Source: Solirubrobacterales bacterium (GTDB lineage Bacteria; Actinomycetota; Thermoleophilia; Solirubrobacterales; 70-9). From it: a stretch of DNA of 37,485 bases. The notes beneath the pieces are model-generated. The model was not told the origin of the DNA. It was given only the letters and a program-made list of their open reading frames with translations, and made no database searches. Where the stretch lies: assembly GCA_019456285.1 (NCBI GenBank), contig VRUE01000013.1, forward strand, positions 1-37,485, written 5' to 3'. Below are positions 21,571-30,449 of this stretch, in pieces. Made by a program: the position numbers and the translations under genes. Each line of letters begins with the position of its first letter. Within the stretch, counting starts at the first letter, position 1.

Positions 21571-24123
21571 TCAGGCCTTCCGGACCTGGACCTTCACATG
21601 GAAGGACTGGTCGGCGGTGCAGGCCACGTAGCCCTCACCGGCCTGGAACAGAACGTTCGGCGTCGGGCCCTGCTCCTTGGCCCCGGGATAGACCCAGAGG
21701 CCGAAGTGGTGAGGCATCCCGACCGTGTCCGGCCGGATCGCCTGCGTGTACATGGTCTTCACCTTCAGTCGGGCGGTGCCGCCGGTTACCGCGTTGTTCG
21801 CCTCCACCCAGACCTCGTCGCCATCGCCGATTCCGCGCTCCTTCGCGGTGTCGGGGTTGATGTGCAGCCGCTGTTCGGGCATCAGCTCCGCCAGGAGCGC
21901 GGTGAAGCTGGACCGACTCTGCTTGTTCTCGACCAGCTTGAAGCTGATCAGGTACAGGTCGTAGGCGCCCGGCGAGCGCTCCATCGTCGGCTCTCGCCAG
22001 GTCGGCAGCGGGGTGTAGTCCTGCCAGTAGATCTTCTCGGCCTTCTTGGCCTTCATCTGCCGCTGGTAGCGGAGAAGCGACTCGCCGTAGAGGCGGTGGA
22101 TAGCGCCGCCGAACACCGGGTCCGCGGCGTAGCCGTATATCTCCTCCGGCGTCATCTCACCCTTGACCTCCACGCCCTTTTCCTCGAAATAGGCAAGCCC
22201 CTTCGCTATGCCCTCCGACTTCGCCCAGCGATCGAATATGTTGGCCACCTCAGGCCTGCGATCGAGCGGCAGCGCGTGGGCAGGCGTCAGCTCCAGCTCG
22301 CTGTTGAGGATGTCCAGGTAGCCGTCCTTGCCCTTGAGGAAGCCTGCCCGCTCGGCCAGATCCAGATAGATGTCTATCTCGCCGCGGGATTCGAACAGGG
22401 GGTCCATCGGCGGCATCCTCAGCGACACCCCGTCGACGTACATGTCGTTGGCCTTCATCGGCCCCTCGTACTTCTCGACCGTGGCGGCGGGCAGCACCAC
22501 GTCCGCGTACAGGTCCGCCGTCTCCGAGAGCCAGGGGCTGAGCACCGTCATGAACTTGAACTTCTTGTAGGCCTCCTTGATGACATCGGTGTTGGGGAAG
22601 GAGACGACGGGGTTGGCCATGTGGATGATCGCCATCTCGGGGATCTTCTCCACCCCGTACCTCTTCGGGTCGAGCATCGTCTTGGCGGCTATGGTGGGAT
22701 TGCCCGAGTTGATCGGGAAGTACTTCGATTCCTTGAGGGTGAAGTCGTAGGGCGGGTCGCCGATCTCGATTTCGTCCAGCTCCTGGTAGTGGTCGTCGAT
22801 CTCCCACTTGGCGTCGATGCGCACGCCGCCCACGGCCCCGATGGCGCCGAGCAGCATGAAGACGAGCAGCTGCGCCCGCACCGCCTGGAAGCCCTCCTCC
22901 TGCTGGGCCATGTGGTAGGCCATCACGCCCACCGGCCGGTAGGGCAGCCGCACGCCGTCGACCTCGATCGTCTTGCCGATCATCGCGTTGTCGCCGAGGT
23001 CGCGGATGATCCGGCGAATCTGGTCGACCTCGACACCGCACACCTCGGCGGCCCACTCGGGGGTGCGCTTCGCGACATGCTCCTTGAACACCTGGAAGGC
23101 CGGCTTCACCGTCTCGCCCCCGACCGTGTAGGTGCCCTCGAGGGCAGCCTTCCCAGCCGATCCGACGGGTCCGATGGCGCCCTTTGCCGTGTCCCACACC
23201 TGCTCCTTGCCGCCTTCGCGCAGGAAGGTGCCGTCCTCCTTCACCAGCCAGGGGGAGTTGGTGTGCTCGGCCAGGTACTCCCTGTCGATGGTGCCCTGCT
23301 GGATCAGGCCGTTGCAGAGGGCCAGGGCGAAGGCGAGGTCGGTCGCGGGCCGCAGTGGAACCCATTCGTCCGCGTGCGGGCCGGTGGCGCGCAGCCGCGG
23401 ATCCAGCGCCACCACCTTCATGCCCCGTTCCCTGGCTTCGCTCAGCTGCCGCGGCCAGGTGATGTAGCAGAACTTGTTGCCGCCGGCGCCGGTCGCGTTC
23501 CAGCCCCAGGCAAGGACGTAGCGCGAGTGGCGCATGTCGGGCTGGAGCACGCCGTGGCAGCCGATCGTGTACTCGGCCGCGCGGTAGCCGGCATCCGAGC
23601 AGTAGGCGCCATGGCCCAGCTTCTCGATACCGGCGGAGTCGACGAAGGCCTTGTCGTAGAAGTCCTTGGCCTTGCTCCTGCCCTTCTGCCAGAGGATCAG
23701 CTCCGGATCCTTCTCGCGATACTCCCGGAGCTGCTTGGCGACCGTGTCGAGCGCCTCGTTCCAGGAGATCTGGCGCCACTCGCCGGCGACGCCCTTCTCG
23801 TTGGTGCGGGCGAGCGGCGTCTTGACCCTGTTGGGGTCGTAGACGGCCGCGATCTGGCCCACGCCCTTGGGGCAGAGGGCGCCCAGGTTAAGGGGGTTGC
23901 GAGGGTGGCCCTCGAACTTCACCACCCTGCCGTTGACGCGGCGAGCCAGTATGCCGCAGTCCTGCTTGCCGATCCAGCAGGTGGTCGGCACCAGATCTTC
24001 GCTCAGCGCCGCCTTCCCGTTCTCCGCCGCCAGGACCTCGAGCGGCTTGAAACGCGAAGCGACCGCCAGCGTCGCGCCGCTTGCGGCCGTGCCCTTGAGG
24101 AATGTTCTCCGTGTGCTTGCCAT
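21571..24123 (-). CDS. Tat-exported Mo-bisPGD oxidoreductase with incomplete FS0 motif
   Basis: 850 residues. A perfect Tat signal (STRRTFLKG, residues 3-11) leads the protein. The FS0 motif is CX2GX3CX27C: Cys49, Gly52 where the second Cys should be, Cys56 and Cys84 (ALCPKG, with the Lys seen in Fdh/Nap-type enzymes). Cys175 in GHGAYCSDAG is the candidate Mo ligand. Molybdopterin-binding segments include YVLAWGWNATGAGGNKF, VVALDPRLRATGPHAD, PVVSFPNTD and, near the C-terminus, GIGDGDEVWVEANN. With the FeS, NrfD and TorD genes it forms a PsrABC/PhsABC/ArrAB/PadBCD-like complex. The substrate cannot be told from sequence alone; sulfur compounds, arsenic oxyanions and acyl-CoA oxidation are all possible. 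Confidence 0.9.
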   Translation of the reverse strand: MASTRRTFLKGTAASGATLAVASRFKPLEVLAAENGKAALSEDLVPTTCWIGKQDCGILARRVNGRVVKFEGHPRNPLNLGALCPKGVGQIAAVYDPNRVKTPLARTNEKGVAGEWRQISWNEALDTVAKQLREYREKDPELILWQKGRSKAKDFYDKAFVDSAGIEKLGHGAYCSDAGYRAAEYTIGCHGVLQPDMRHSRYVLAWGWNATGAGGNKFCYITWPRQLSEARERGMKVVALDPRLRATGPHADEWVPLRPATDLAFALALCNGLIQQGTIDREYLAEHTNSPWLVKEDGTFLREGGKEQVWDTAKGAIGPVGSAGKAALEGTYTVGGETVKPAFQVFKEHVAKRTPEWAAEVCGVEVDQIRRIIRDLGDNAMIGKTIEVDGVRLPYRPVGVMAYHMAQQEEGFQAVRAQLLVFMLLGAIGAVGGVRIDAKWEIDDHYQELDEIEIGDPPYDFTLKESKYFPINSGNPTIAAKTMLDPKRYGVEKIPEMAIIHMANPVVSFPNTDVIKEAYKKFKFMTVLSPWLSETADLYADVVLPAATVEKYEGPMKANDMYVDGVSLRMPPMDPLFESRGEIDIYLDLAERAGFLKGKDGYLDILNSELELTPAHALPLDRRPEVANIFDRWAKSEGIAKGLAYFEEKGVEVKGEMTPEEIYGYAADPVFGGAIHRLYGESLLRYQRQMKAKKAEKIYWQDYTPLPTWREPTMERSPGAYDLYLISFKLVENKQSRSSFTALLAELMPEQRLHINPDTAKERGIGDGDEVWVEANNAVTGGTARLKVKTMYTQAIRPDTVGMPHHFGLWVYPGAKEQGPTPNVLFQAGEGYVACTADQSFHVKVQVRKA

Positions 24124-24191
24124 ATTCGTGTGGTTGACCGCAAGTTACTTTCCGCCGGCCCGGCGCAGTAGACGCAATCCGCCTTTGTGCC

Positions 24192-24212
24192 ACCCAAGCT
24201 CTGCTTATGGGT
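24192..24212. promoter_or_regulatory. Inverted repeat upstream of the molybdoenzyme gene
   Basis: The arms ACCCAAGC (24192-24199) and GCTTATGGGT (24203-24212) are reverse complements except for an extra TA, with TCT between. It lies 69 bases upstream of the catalytic-subunit start, in the 121-base gap after the LysR gene. Size and AT-rich arms fit a LysR-type site, and the LysR gene is immediately upstream. Confidence 0.5.
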
Positions 24213-24244
24213 CAGTTGGAACGGAGGCGGCCGCGAAGCGCGGC

Positions 24245-25177
24245 TCAGCGCCGCTCGGGAGGACCGGGGGCGTGCTCGAGCAGGTGGCTGAGCAGCGCCT
24301 GCGCGCCGCGGCTCAGAACCCCGCTGGTGGCGAACACCACCACGAACTGGCGCAAAAAGTGCAGGCCCCGGACGGGGCGGACGACCAGGCCCTCGTCGGG
24401 GGGGGTGAACGCCAGCCTGGAGAGCAGCACCGGCGCGCACTCGGTGAGCGCCAGGCTCTTGGCGGCGCTGGTGCTCCCGACCTCGGCGAGCGGCGGCGCC
24501 AGCGAGAGGTCCATCTCGGCGAGGGCGGACTCCACCACGCGGCGGCTGTTGGCGCCCGGGTCGCGCATCACCATGCGCGTGCCGACGAAGTCCTCGACCT
24601 CGACCTCCTCCGCCGCCGCCCAGGGGTGCCCGTCCGGAACGGCGGCGACAACCTCGTCCTCGCAGTAGGGGCGCTCCTCGAGCACCCGGTCGGCGCCGGC
24701 GCTGGGATCGCGGGCGGCGATGCCGAGCTCCGCGTGCCCCTCCCTGACCAGCCGGCGGACGAAGCGCGAGTTGGCCACGAACATCTCGGTGGAGTAGGCG
24801 CGGCCCTCGGGCATGATCTCGAACGCCGTCAGAGGACCGGCCAGCGCGAACTCGGCGATCGTGTGGCTGGCGGCGATGCGGGCCGGGATGCTGCCGGTCG
24901 AAAATTCCGCGAGGAGCGAATCGAGGTTGTCCCCCTCGGCCAGGAGCGGCTGCGCGGCCGCGTAGAGGCGTGCGCCGGCGGTCGTGGGGGTGACGCCGCG
25001 CGGGGAACGCTCGAGCAGCCGGATGCCGACGGCCCCCTCGAGCCCGCGGATTCGCTGCGACAGGGCGGGCTGGCTCACCTGCAGGAGGCGCGCCGCACGG
25101 CCCAGGCTGCCGAGGTCCACCGCCGCGCAAAAAGCGCGCAGCTCGGCGATCGCCGGGGAGCGAATCGGCCCGCTCAC
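24245..25177 (-). CDS. LysR-family transcriptional regulator
   Basis: 310 residues. Winged helix-turn-helix at residues about 10-70 (AELRAFCAAVDLGSLGRAAR, LQVSQPALSQRIRGLE, LLERSPRGVTPTTAG), then a linker helix and a periplasmic-binding-like effector domain from about residue 95. It reads in the same direction as the molybdoenzyme genes and ends 122 bases before them. The effector domain contains three Cys. It probably controls the downstream operon, possibly through the 24192-24212 repeat; this is inference from position. Confidence 0.9.
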   Translation of the reverse strand: MSGPIRSPAIAELRAFCAAVDLGSLGRAARLLQVSQPALSQRIRGLEGAVGIRLLERSPRGVTPTTAGARLYAAAQPLLAEGDNLDSLLAEFSTGSIPARIAASHTIAEFALAGPLTAFEIMPEGRAYSTEMFVANSRFVRRLVREGHAELGIAARDPSAGADRVLEERPYCEDEVVAAVPDGHPWAAAEEVEVEDFVGTRMVMRDPGANSRRVVESALAEMDLSLAPPLAEVGSTSAAKSLALTECAPVLLSRLAFTPPDEGLVVRPVRGLHFLRQFVVVFATSGVLSRGAQALLSHLLEHAPGPPERR

Positions 25178-25238
25178 AGGAGAGCCTCCCTTCGTTCCTT
25201 CCGGATCTCCGCGGGCTGGCCCGCGGAGGACGGCGCAA

Positions 25239-25451
25239 TCAGGCGGCGCCTGTGCGCTCGGCGATCTGAATCAGCTCCGCGACCGACTTCCCGGTTCGCC
25301 CGACCATCCAGCAGGCGACCGGCGCCGCGGTCCGCTCCGAGGCGTGAGCGGCGACGGACGCCAGCTCGAGGATCTGGTCGAGCTCGGCCTTGCTCGGGAC
25401 GTCGGCGCCAATCTCCTTCGCGAACTGCTCCACCCATTCCTCAGCGGTCAC
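25239..25451 (-). CDS. DUF6457-like small protein
   Basis: 70 residues from GTG 25451, with AAAGGAG eight bases upstream. It is an all-helical protein: TAEEWVEQFAKEIGADV, AELDQILELASVAAHASERT, APVACWMVGRTGKSVAEL. The motif VAAHASERTAAP matches a short actinobacterial family (DUF6457) often encoded beside molybdenum-cofactor and formate-dehydrogenase-type genes. Function unknown. The 187 bases upstream of it (25452-25638) hold no gene I can support. Confidence 0.7.
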   Translation of the reverse strand: MTAEEWVEQFAKEIGADVPSKAELDQILELASVAAHASERTAAPVACWMVGRTGKSVAELIQIAERTGAA

Positions 25452-25638
25452 GGGATGGTCTCCTTTCGGTCTGTGGGTCCGGGCGGCGCCGCGTCGCGTG
25501 GGCTGGGGGCTCCGGCGCCCGGGGAGAGCGCTTCCAGACCGCCCGGCCCGACAACACCGCCGCGCCAACCGCGAACCCTATCGGCCAGGCAAGGCAAGGG
25601 CCCCTACGCGGCGCGCGCCTCTGCAATCGAAGCCTGTG

Positions 25639-27951
25639 TCAGTCGATCAGCCGCTCCCGCACGGTCACGGCGATGTCGATCCGCAGCGCCCGCCGGGTCG
25701 CTTGGGCGACGGCGAGCAGCGCCAGGACAAGGGCGAGGACGATCACCCAGATGAAGTTCGGCGGCTCGGCGTGGAGGCCGATCTCGAACCAGGCCTGTGC
25801 GATGCGGTCGGAGAGCGGCGAGGCGATCAGGATCCCGAGCGGGATCGAGAGCGCCGCCGCGATGGCGGTCTGGGTCAGCGCCTCGCCGGCCACCGCGGCC
25901 CCGATCTGGCGCCGCCCGTAGCCGAGGGCCGCCAGGGTCGCGAACTCGCCGCGCCGGTCGAGGTAGGAGAGGGCGAGGACGGAGACGAGGAAGATGGCGC
26001 CGACTCCGAGGCTGATCGCCTGCAGCACCGAGATCAGTCCGGTCAGCTCCTCGATCATCTCCCGCTCGGCGCTCTGCGCGGAGGACTTGGACGTGACCCG
26101 CGCGACCGCCGGGTCGCGGCGCAGTCGCCGGGCGGCGGCCGGGCCGGCGGCGACCAGCACGCTGGTGGCGTGTCCCGGCGAGCCCAGCAGCCGCGAGGCC
26201 TGCGCCCGCGGCAGGTAGGTGCTCTGCGTCGCCAGCGTGCGGGCGATCCCGGCCACCGCCAGCTTCGTGCGCGCGGCGGGAGTGCGCACCTCCAGCTCGT
26301 CGCCGACTCCCACGCGCAGGCTGCGCGCGGTCTGCTCGCTCACCACCACCCCGCCGGGCGCCGGCGAGGAGCCCGCGGTCAGACCGAGCCGCAACAGCGG
26401 CGGGCGGGCGGGCAGGCCGGCCAGCTCCACGTCGGCGTCGCGGCCGCCGCTGCGCAGACGGGCCGGCCCCTTGATCGTCGCCTCGGCTCTCCTCGCCCCG
26501 GCGCGCCGCGCCAGCGCGGCGGCTCGCGACGCCGGCAGCGGCCTCGCCAGGTCCACCGAGTAGGTCCAACCCTGCTGGGCGAACTCGGTGTCGACGGCGC
26601 TGTTGGTCGAGGAGACGAGGATGTTGAGCGCCGCCGCGAGCCCGATCGCGACGGCGATGCTGAACACGGTCGCGGCGCTGAGCAGGGGGCGGCGCAACAG
26701 GCCCCGAATCGCGTAGGCGACCGCCGGCGGCCACAGCCCGGTGGCGCGCTGGAGCCAGCCGGACAGCCCGAAGGTGGAGAATCGCTCGCCGCGCATGGCC
26801 TGCGTCGGCTCGAGGCGGGCGAGGCGATAGGCGGGAGCCGCCGCGGCGAGCAGCGTCGCCCCCAGCGCCAGCCCCGCCGCCAGCGCCAGCGGACCGGCCG
26901 CAAGGGCGTGCGAGGTGCTGGGGAAGCCGACCGTGTTCGAGTACTCCGCGGCGACCAGGCGCCCGACCCCGACGGTCACCGCCATCGCCAGCAGACCCCC
27001 GGCGAGGGCGAGGAAGGCCGCCGGCAGCAGCACGGTCGCGACGACGGTGCGCGGCGGGTAGCCGAGCGCCAGCAGCGCCCCCAGTTCGCGCCGCTGGGAG
27101 TTGACCAGGCGACGCAGGCTGAGCACGATCAGCAGCAGGCCGACCAGCGCGAAGATGCCGCCCATCACCGGCGCGAAGATCGAGAAGGCGTTGATGTCGG
27201 CGTTGGTGAGGCGGAGGCTGTACTGCTGCGATCGCGGCGTGAGCGCCGCGACCGGCAACCCGGCGGCGAGCCGCTCGCCGCGCCGGTCCGCTCGCCTTCC
27301 CGGGAGGTCGACGACGAGGTCGTTGACGCGCTCCCCGAGGCCGGTGATCCGCTGCAACGAGGCGCGGGGCAGGAAGACGACCGCCAGCGAGCCCGGCTGG
27401 GGAACCAGGTAGTCCGGGTTGGCGGTGGCGAGCAGGTACTCGGGGCTGCGCGCCAGGCCACGGATGCGCAGCTCGACCCGCCGGCCGCCGAGCCGCAGGC
27501 GGAGCCGGTCGCCGAGGTGCAGATGGAAGCGCTCGGCGAAGTCAGGGTCAAGCAGCGCCCCGCGCGGCGCCGCGGAGCTGAGGGCCCGGCCGCCGGTCAC
27601 CGCGAGCCCGTCGAGCACCGCGGCGGGGCTCATCCCGACCACCTCCGCGGCCGGCTGCGCGCCACCGCGCATCAGGGCCTCGCCGGAGAGGACGAGGCGC
27701 GTCTCGGCCGGGCGCGCCCCCACCTGCCGCGCCCGCCTCAGCAGCGGCCGCGGCGCCAGCGGCCGCAGCAGCCGAACGTCGAGGTCGGCCAGCCGGTACT
27801 CGGAGTAGAAGTCGTCGCGGGTGCGTTCGACGTCGTGGAGCGCCAGCGAGATCCCGGCGCCGGTGCCTGCGCCGGCGCCGATCACGACAACGATCAGGAG
27901 CGCTCGCATCCCCATCGCGCGCAGATCGCGGAGCGCCTTGCGCCAGAGCAT
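25639..27951 (-). CDS. FtsX/MacB-type ABC permease
   Basis: 770 residues. An N-terminal helix (RALLIVVVIGAGAGTGAGIS) is followed by a large extracytoplasmic domain (about 40-250). The first FtsX domain, about 255-385, has the GALLALGYPPRTVVA loop. A long helix-bounded region and a second extracytoplasmic domain (about 440-620) follow. The second FtsX domain, about 640-760, has GEFATLAALGYGRRQIGAAV. Duplicated FtsX domains are typical of exporters that move lipids, lipoproteins or peptides outward by mechanotransmission. Its start overlaps the ATPase stop. Confidence 0.9.
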   Translation of the reverse strand: MLWRKALRDLRAMGMRALLIVVVIGAGAGTGAGISLALHDVERTRDDFYSEYRLADLDVRLLRPLAPRPLLRRARQVGARPAETRLVLSGEALMRGGAQPAAEVVGMSPAAVLDGLAVTGGRALSSAAPRGALLDPDFAERFHLHLGDRLRLRLGGRRVELRIRGLARSPEYLLATANPDYLVPQPGSLAVVFLPRASLQRITGLGERVNDLVVDLPGRRADRRGERLAAGLPVAALTPRSQQYSLRLTNADINAFSIFAPVMGGIFALVGLLLIVLSLRRLVNSQRRELGALLALGYPPRTVVATVLLPAAFLALAGGLLAMAVTVGVGRLVAAEYSNTVGFPSTSHALAAGPLALAAGLALGATLLAAAAPAYRLARLEPTQAMRGERFSTFGLSGWLQRATGLWPPAVAYAIRGLLRRPLLSAATVFSIAVAIGLAAALNILVSSTNSAVDTEFAQQGWTYSVDLARPLPASRAAALARRAGARRAEATIKGPARLRSGGRDADVELAGLPARPPLLRLGLTAGSSPAPGGVVVSEQTARSLRVGVGDELEVRTPAARTKLAVAGIARTLATQSTYLPRAQASRLLGSPGHATSVLVAAGPAAARRLRRDPAVARVTSKSSAQSAEREMIEELTGLISVLQAISLGVGAIFLVSVLALSYLDRRGEFATLAALGYGRRQIGAAVAGEALTQTAIAAALSIPLGILIASPLSDRIAQAWFEIGLHAEPPNFIWVIVLALVLALLAVAQATRRALRIDIAVTVRERLID

Positions 27952-28640
27952 CAGACCGGCGAGGGCTCGGCGAGCCCCCCGTGCGAGAGGCGCACGACCC
28001 GCTTCCCGGCCCGGGCGAGCACCGGATTGTGGCTGACGACGACGAAGGTGGTCCCGGTCTCCTCGTTCAGCTCCCGCATCAGGTCGAGCACACCGCCCGC
28101 CGTCTCCTCGTCGAGGTTTCCGGTCGGCTCGTCGGCCAGCAGCAGCCGCGGCTGCTTGGCCAGGGCGCGCGCGATCGCGACCCGCTGCTGCTCGCCGCCG
28201 GAGAGCTGCGACGGGAAGCGGTCGCCCAGAGAGCCGAGGCCGACCCTGGCCAGCAGCGAGCGGCTGGCCTCGCGGGCGGGCTCCCGGTCCACCCCGGCCA
28301 CCCGGACGCCGGCCTCGACGTTCTCCTGCGCCGTCAGGGTGGGAAGCAGGTTGTAGAACTGGAAGACGAAGCCGACCGAGCGTGCCCGGTAGGCGGTCAG
28401 CTCGACGCGGCTGGCGTTGGTGAGGTCCAGCCCGCAGGCGCGCACCCGGCCGGCGTCGGGGGTGTCGAGCCCGCCGATCAGGTTCAGCAGCGTCGTCTTG
28501 CCGCAGCCGGAGGGGCCGAGCACGACGGCGAACTCACCGGCCTCCATCTTCAGCGAGAGGTGATCCAGCACCAGCTGCCGTGCGGCGCCGCTGCCGTAGG
28601 CTTTGCGAACCCGGTCGATCAGGACCAGCGGCTCGCTCAC
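27951..28640 (-). CDS. LolD/MacB-type ABC ATPase
   Basis: 229 residues. Walker A is GPSGCGKTT (about residue 42), Q-loop FQFYNLLP, signature LSGGEQQRVAIARAL, Walker B LLLADEPTGNLDEET and a switch His in VVVSHNP. The YGSGAARQLVLDHLSLKM start and the EPTGNLD motif place it in the LolD/FtsE/MacB group. It works with the FtsX-type permease encoded immediately downstream. Confidence 0.93.
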   Translation of the reverse strand: MSEPLVLIDRVRKAYGSGAARQLVLDHLSLKMEAGEFAVVLGPSGCGKTTLLNLIGGLDTPDAGRVRACGLDLTNASRVELTAYRARSVGFVFQFYNLLPTLTAQENVEAGVRVAGVDREPAREASRSLLARVGLGSLGDRFPSQLSGGEQQRVAIARALAKQPRLLLADEPTGNLDEETAGGVLDLMRELNEETGTTFVVVSHNPVLARAGKRVVRLSHGGLAEPSPV

Positions 28641-28709
28641 CGTCCATCACCCCCATCCTCGGTCGCGTGCGGCAGCGCTCGTCGCATGGGTCAGAGCATA
28701 TGGAGTGGC

Positions 28710-28796
28710 GCCACCGCAGGCGGCCAACATCACGACGACGGCCAGGGAGGTGAACCGCCGCTAGCCAGTGACGGTTGAAGCGCCGCCTGCGGTGGC
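28710..28796. repeat. Long inverted repeat between UnbV and ABC genes
   Basis: GCCACCGCAGGCGGC (28710-28724) is exactly the reverse complement of 28782-28796; the pair is separated by 57 bases. It lies in the 187-base gap between the stop of the UnbV gene (28828) and the ATPase start (28640). As RNA it would form a strong stem. It could terminate or process the UnbV transcript or mark a small mobile element; no coding potential was seen inside. Confidence 0.7.
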
Positions 28797-28827
28797 CCCA
28801 TTTCGACCCCGCTTGGCGCAAGAGGAT

Positions 28828-30369
28828 TCACGGATGGGGCTCGAAGACCGTGTGCAGCCGGTCCGCCGCCAGTGGGCCTGCGCTCTGCCGGCGTCCGCTC
28901 GGCCAGGCGATCTGGAGACGATCCACTCGCCGCTCCCCGCCGATGCCGAAGTGGAGGACGCGGTCCCCGGTTCGGCACTCGACCTGGCGCCACTGATCGT
29001 GCCCACCGGCCCGCAGGCGCACCTGCGCCCCGCAGGCATCGCGCACCGAGTCGCGGCCGACCAGGCGCAGCTCGATCCAGTGGCCGCGGGCGCGGCGGTT
29101 CTCGAGCAGCAGCGGAGGGCCCCCGAGCTGGGCGACCAGTAGGTCCACGTCGCCGTCTCGGTCCCAGTCGGCGGGCGCGACGGTCCTGCCCGAGCCGGGA
29201 GCGGAGACGGTGAACGCCGCGAAGCGCCCCTCTCCGCGGTTCAGGTAGAGCGCGTCGTCCTGCCGGCCGCGCTCCAGCCCGAGATCCCCGCCTGCGGCAA
29301 AGGCGTCGAGGTCGCCGTCGTTGTCGAGATCGGCCAGCGCTATGCCCCAGGTGATCGACTTGCGACCCGACGCGACGCGCTCGCGGCCGAAGCCGCGCTC
29401 CCTGGCCTGCTCCGCGAAGGCTCCGGCGGCATCCTGCACCAGCAGCCCCTCGCGGCCGATGTCGGTGGAGACCAGGTCCGGCCGCCCGTCGCCGTCGAGG
29501 TCGCCCGCCGCGACCCCCATCGTGAAGCGTCCAAGGCCGGCGCCGGACTCCGCGGATATGTCCCGGAAGCCGCGCCCTGTGTTGGCCAGCAGGGCGCTGC
29601 CCTGGCCCTCGAGGTCGTCGTTTCCGAGGAAGAGGTCCGGATCGCCGTCCGCGTCGTAGTCGAGCCAGACGGCGTCGAGGGTGACCCCCGATGCCGGGGC
29701 GGCTGGCAGCAGATCGCTTGCCTCCGCGAAGCGGGCGCCCCCGAGGTTGCGGTAGAGCCGGTTCGGGGCAGGTAGAGGGTCCCCGATGCAGTTGTGGCCG
29801 GTGGCGACGTGGATGTCGAGCCTGCCGTCGCCGTCGAAGTCGGCCCAGGCCACCGCCTTCGCCGTGCCGGGGTCCTTCGTGCCCGCGAGGAATGCGATGT
29901 CGGTGAAGCGGCCGTGACCGTCGTTGCGGTAGAGCTGATCCGGTCCGACCGCGCCGACGTAGAGGTCCTGGTCGCCGTCGTCGTCGAAATCGGCGAAGGC
30001 GGCGGCTGTCGCGATCCCCGTCGAGTCGAGCCCAGCCACGCGGGCGCGCTCGTCGAAGTGGCCGTCCCGCCCCTGGACCCACAGCCGACTCGGGCCCTCT
30101 TGGCGCGGTAGGAAGAGGTCGAGGTCGCCGTCCGCGTCAGCGTCGCCCCAGGCGGCCCCGGCGGCGTTGAACCCGCAGGGGGGCAGGCCCCGCTGGGGGC
30201 CCTCGATGCCGTGCAGCGAAGCCACGTCCCGGAACCTGTGGCTGAGCGGCGCGGGAGAGGCTCCCGCCGAGCCGAGCAGGCCCGAGAGCAGGAGCGCCCC
30301 GACCGCCGCCCCGACGAACAGAGGGGCGAGCAGGAAGACGGCGAGCCGCCAGCGCCGCGAATCACCCAT
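28828..30369 (-). CDS. CRTAC1-like FG-GAP/UnbV surface protein
   Basis: 513 residues. An N-terminal signal-anchor (FLLAPLFVGAAVGALLLSGLL) is followed by seven FG-GAP/VCBS-type calcium loops of the DxDxDGxxD kind (DADADGDLD, DFDDDGDQD, DFDGDGRLD, DYDADGDPD, DLDGDGRPD, DLDNDGDLD, DWDRDGDVD). These build a beta-propeller. The C-terminus is an ASPIC/UnbV domain (GHWIELRLVG, ACGAQVRLRAGG, HFGIGGERRVDRLQIAWPSG). Such proteins lie outside the cell and are thought to bind partners or glycans; no enzyme activity is evident. Confidence 0.9.
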   Translation of the reverse strand: MGDSRRWRLAVFLLAPLFVGAAVGALLLSGLLGSAGASPAPLSHRFRDVASLHGIEGPQRGLPPCGFNAAGAAWGDADADGDLDLFLPRQEGPSRLWVQGRDGHFDERARVAGLDSTGIATAAAFADFDDDGDQDLYVGAVGPDQLYRNDGHGRFTDIAFLAGTKDPGTAKAVAWADFDGDGRLDIHVATGHNCIGDPLPAPNRLYRNLGGARFAEASDLLPAAPASGVTLDAVWLDYDADGDPDLFLGNDDLEGQGSALLANTGRGFRDISAESGAGLGRFTMGVAAGDLDGDGRPDLVSTDIGREGLLVQDAAGAFAEQARERGFGRERVASGRKSITWGIALADLDNDGDLDAFAAGGDLGLERGRQDDALYLNRGEGRFAAFTVSAPGSGRTVAPADWDRDGDVDLLVAQLGGPPLLLENRRARGHWIELRLVGRDSVRDACGAQVRLRAGGHDQWRQVECRTGDRVLHFGIGGERRVDRLQIAWPSGRRQSAGPLAADRLHTVFEPHP

Positions 30370-30449
30370 CGCGGTCGGGTGCGCCGACGCGCACTGGGCG
30401 GGCGATGCGGCCCCTCATCGCCGCTCGGAGGGGTGTCCAGGGACGCACA

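Noticed and set aside
21585-21780. Further CTTCAC hexamers (for example near 21593 and 21757)
   Set aside because: They are inside coding sequence, with no 11-bp partner and no promoter, as expected by chance.
16097-24123. Calling the molybdoenzyme an arsenate reductase or arsenite oxidase because of Acr3
   Set aside because: Acr3 sits in a repeat-flanked insertion and so may be unrelated, and the FS0 motif fits neither ArrA (four Cys) nor AioA (fourth ligand missing).
21598-24171. An 857-codon plus-strand open frame opposite the molybdoenzyme
   Set aside because: Composition is antisense-like (HLRRLxLDVHx) and it mirrors a gene with a Tat signal and cofactor motifs.
25390-28356. A 988-codon plus-strand frame across the FtsX and ATPase genes
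   Set aside because: Arg/Gly/Gln-rich shadow frame; the minus-strand genes carry the ABC motifs.
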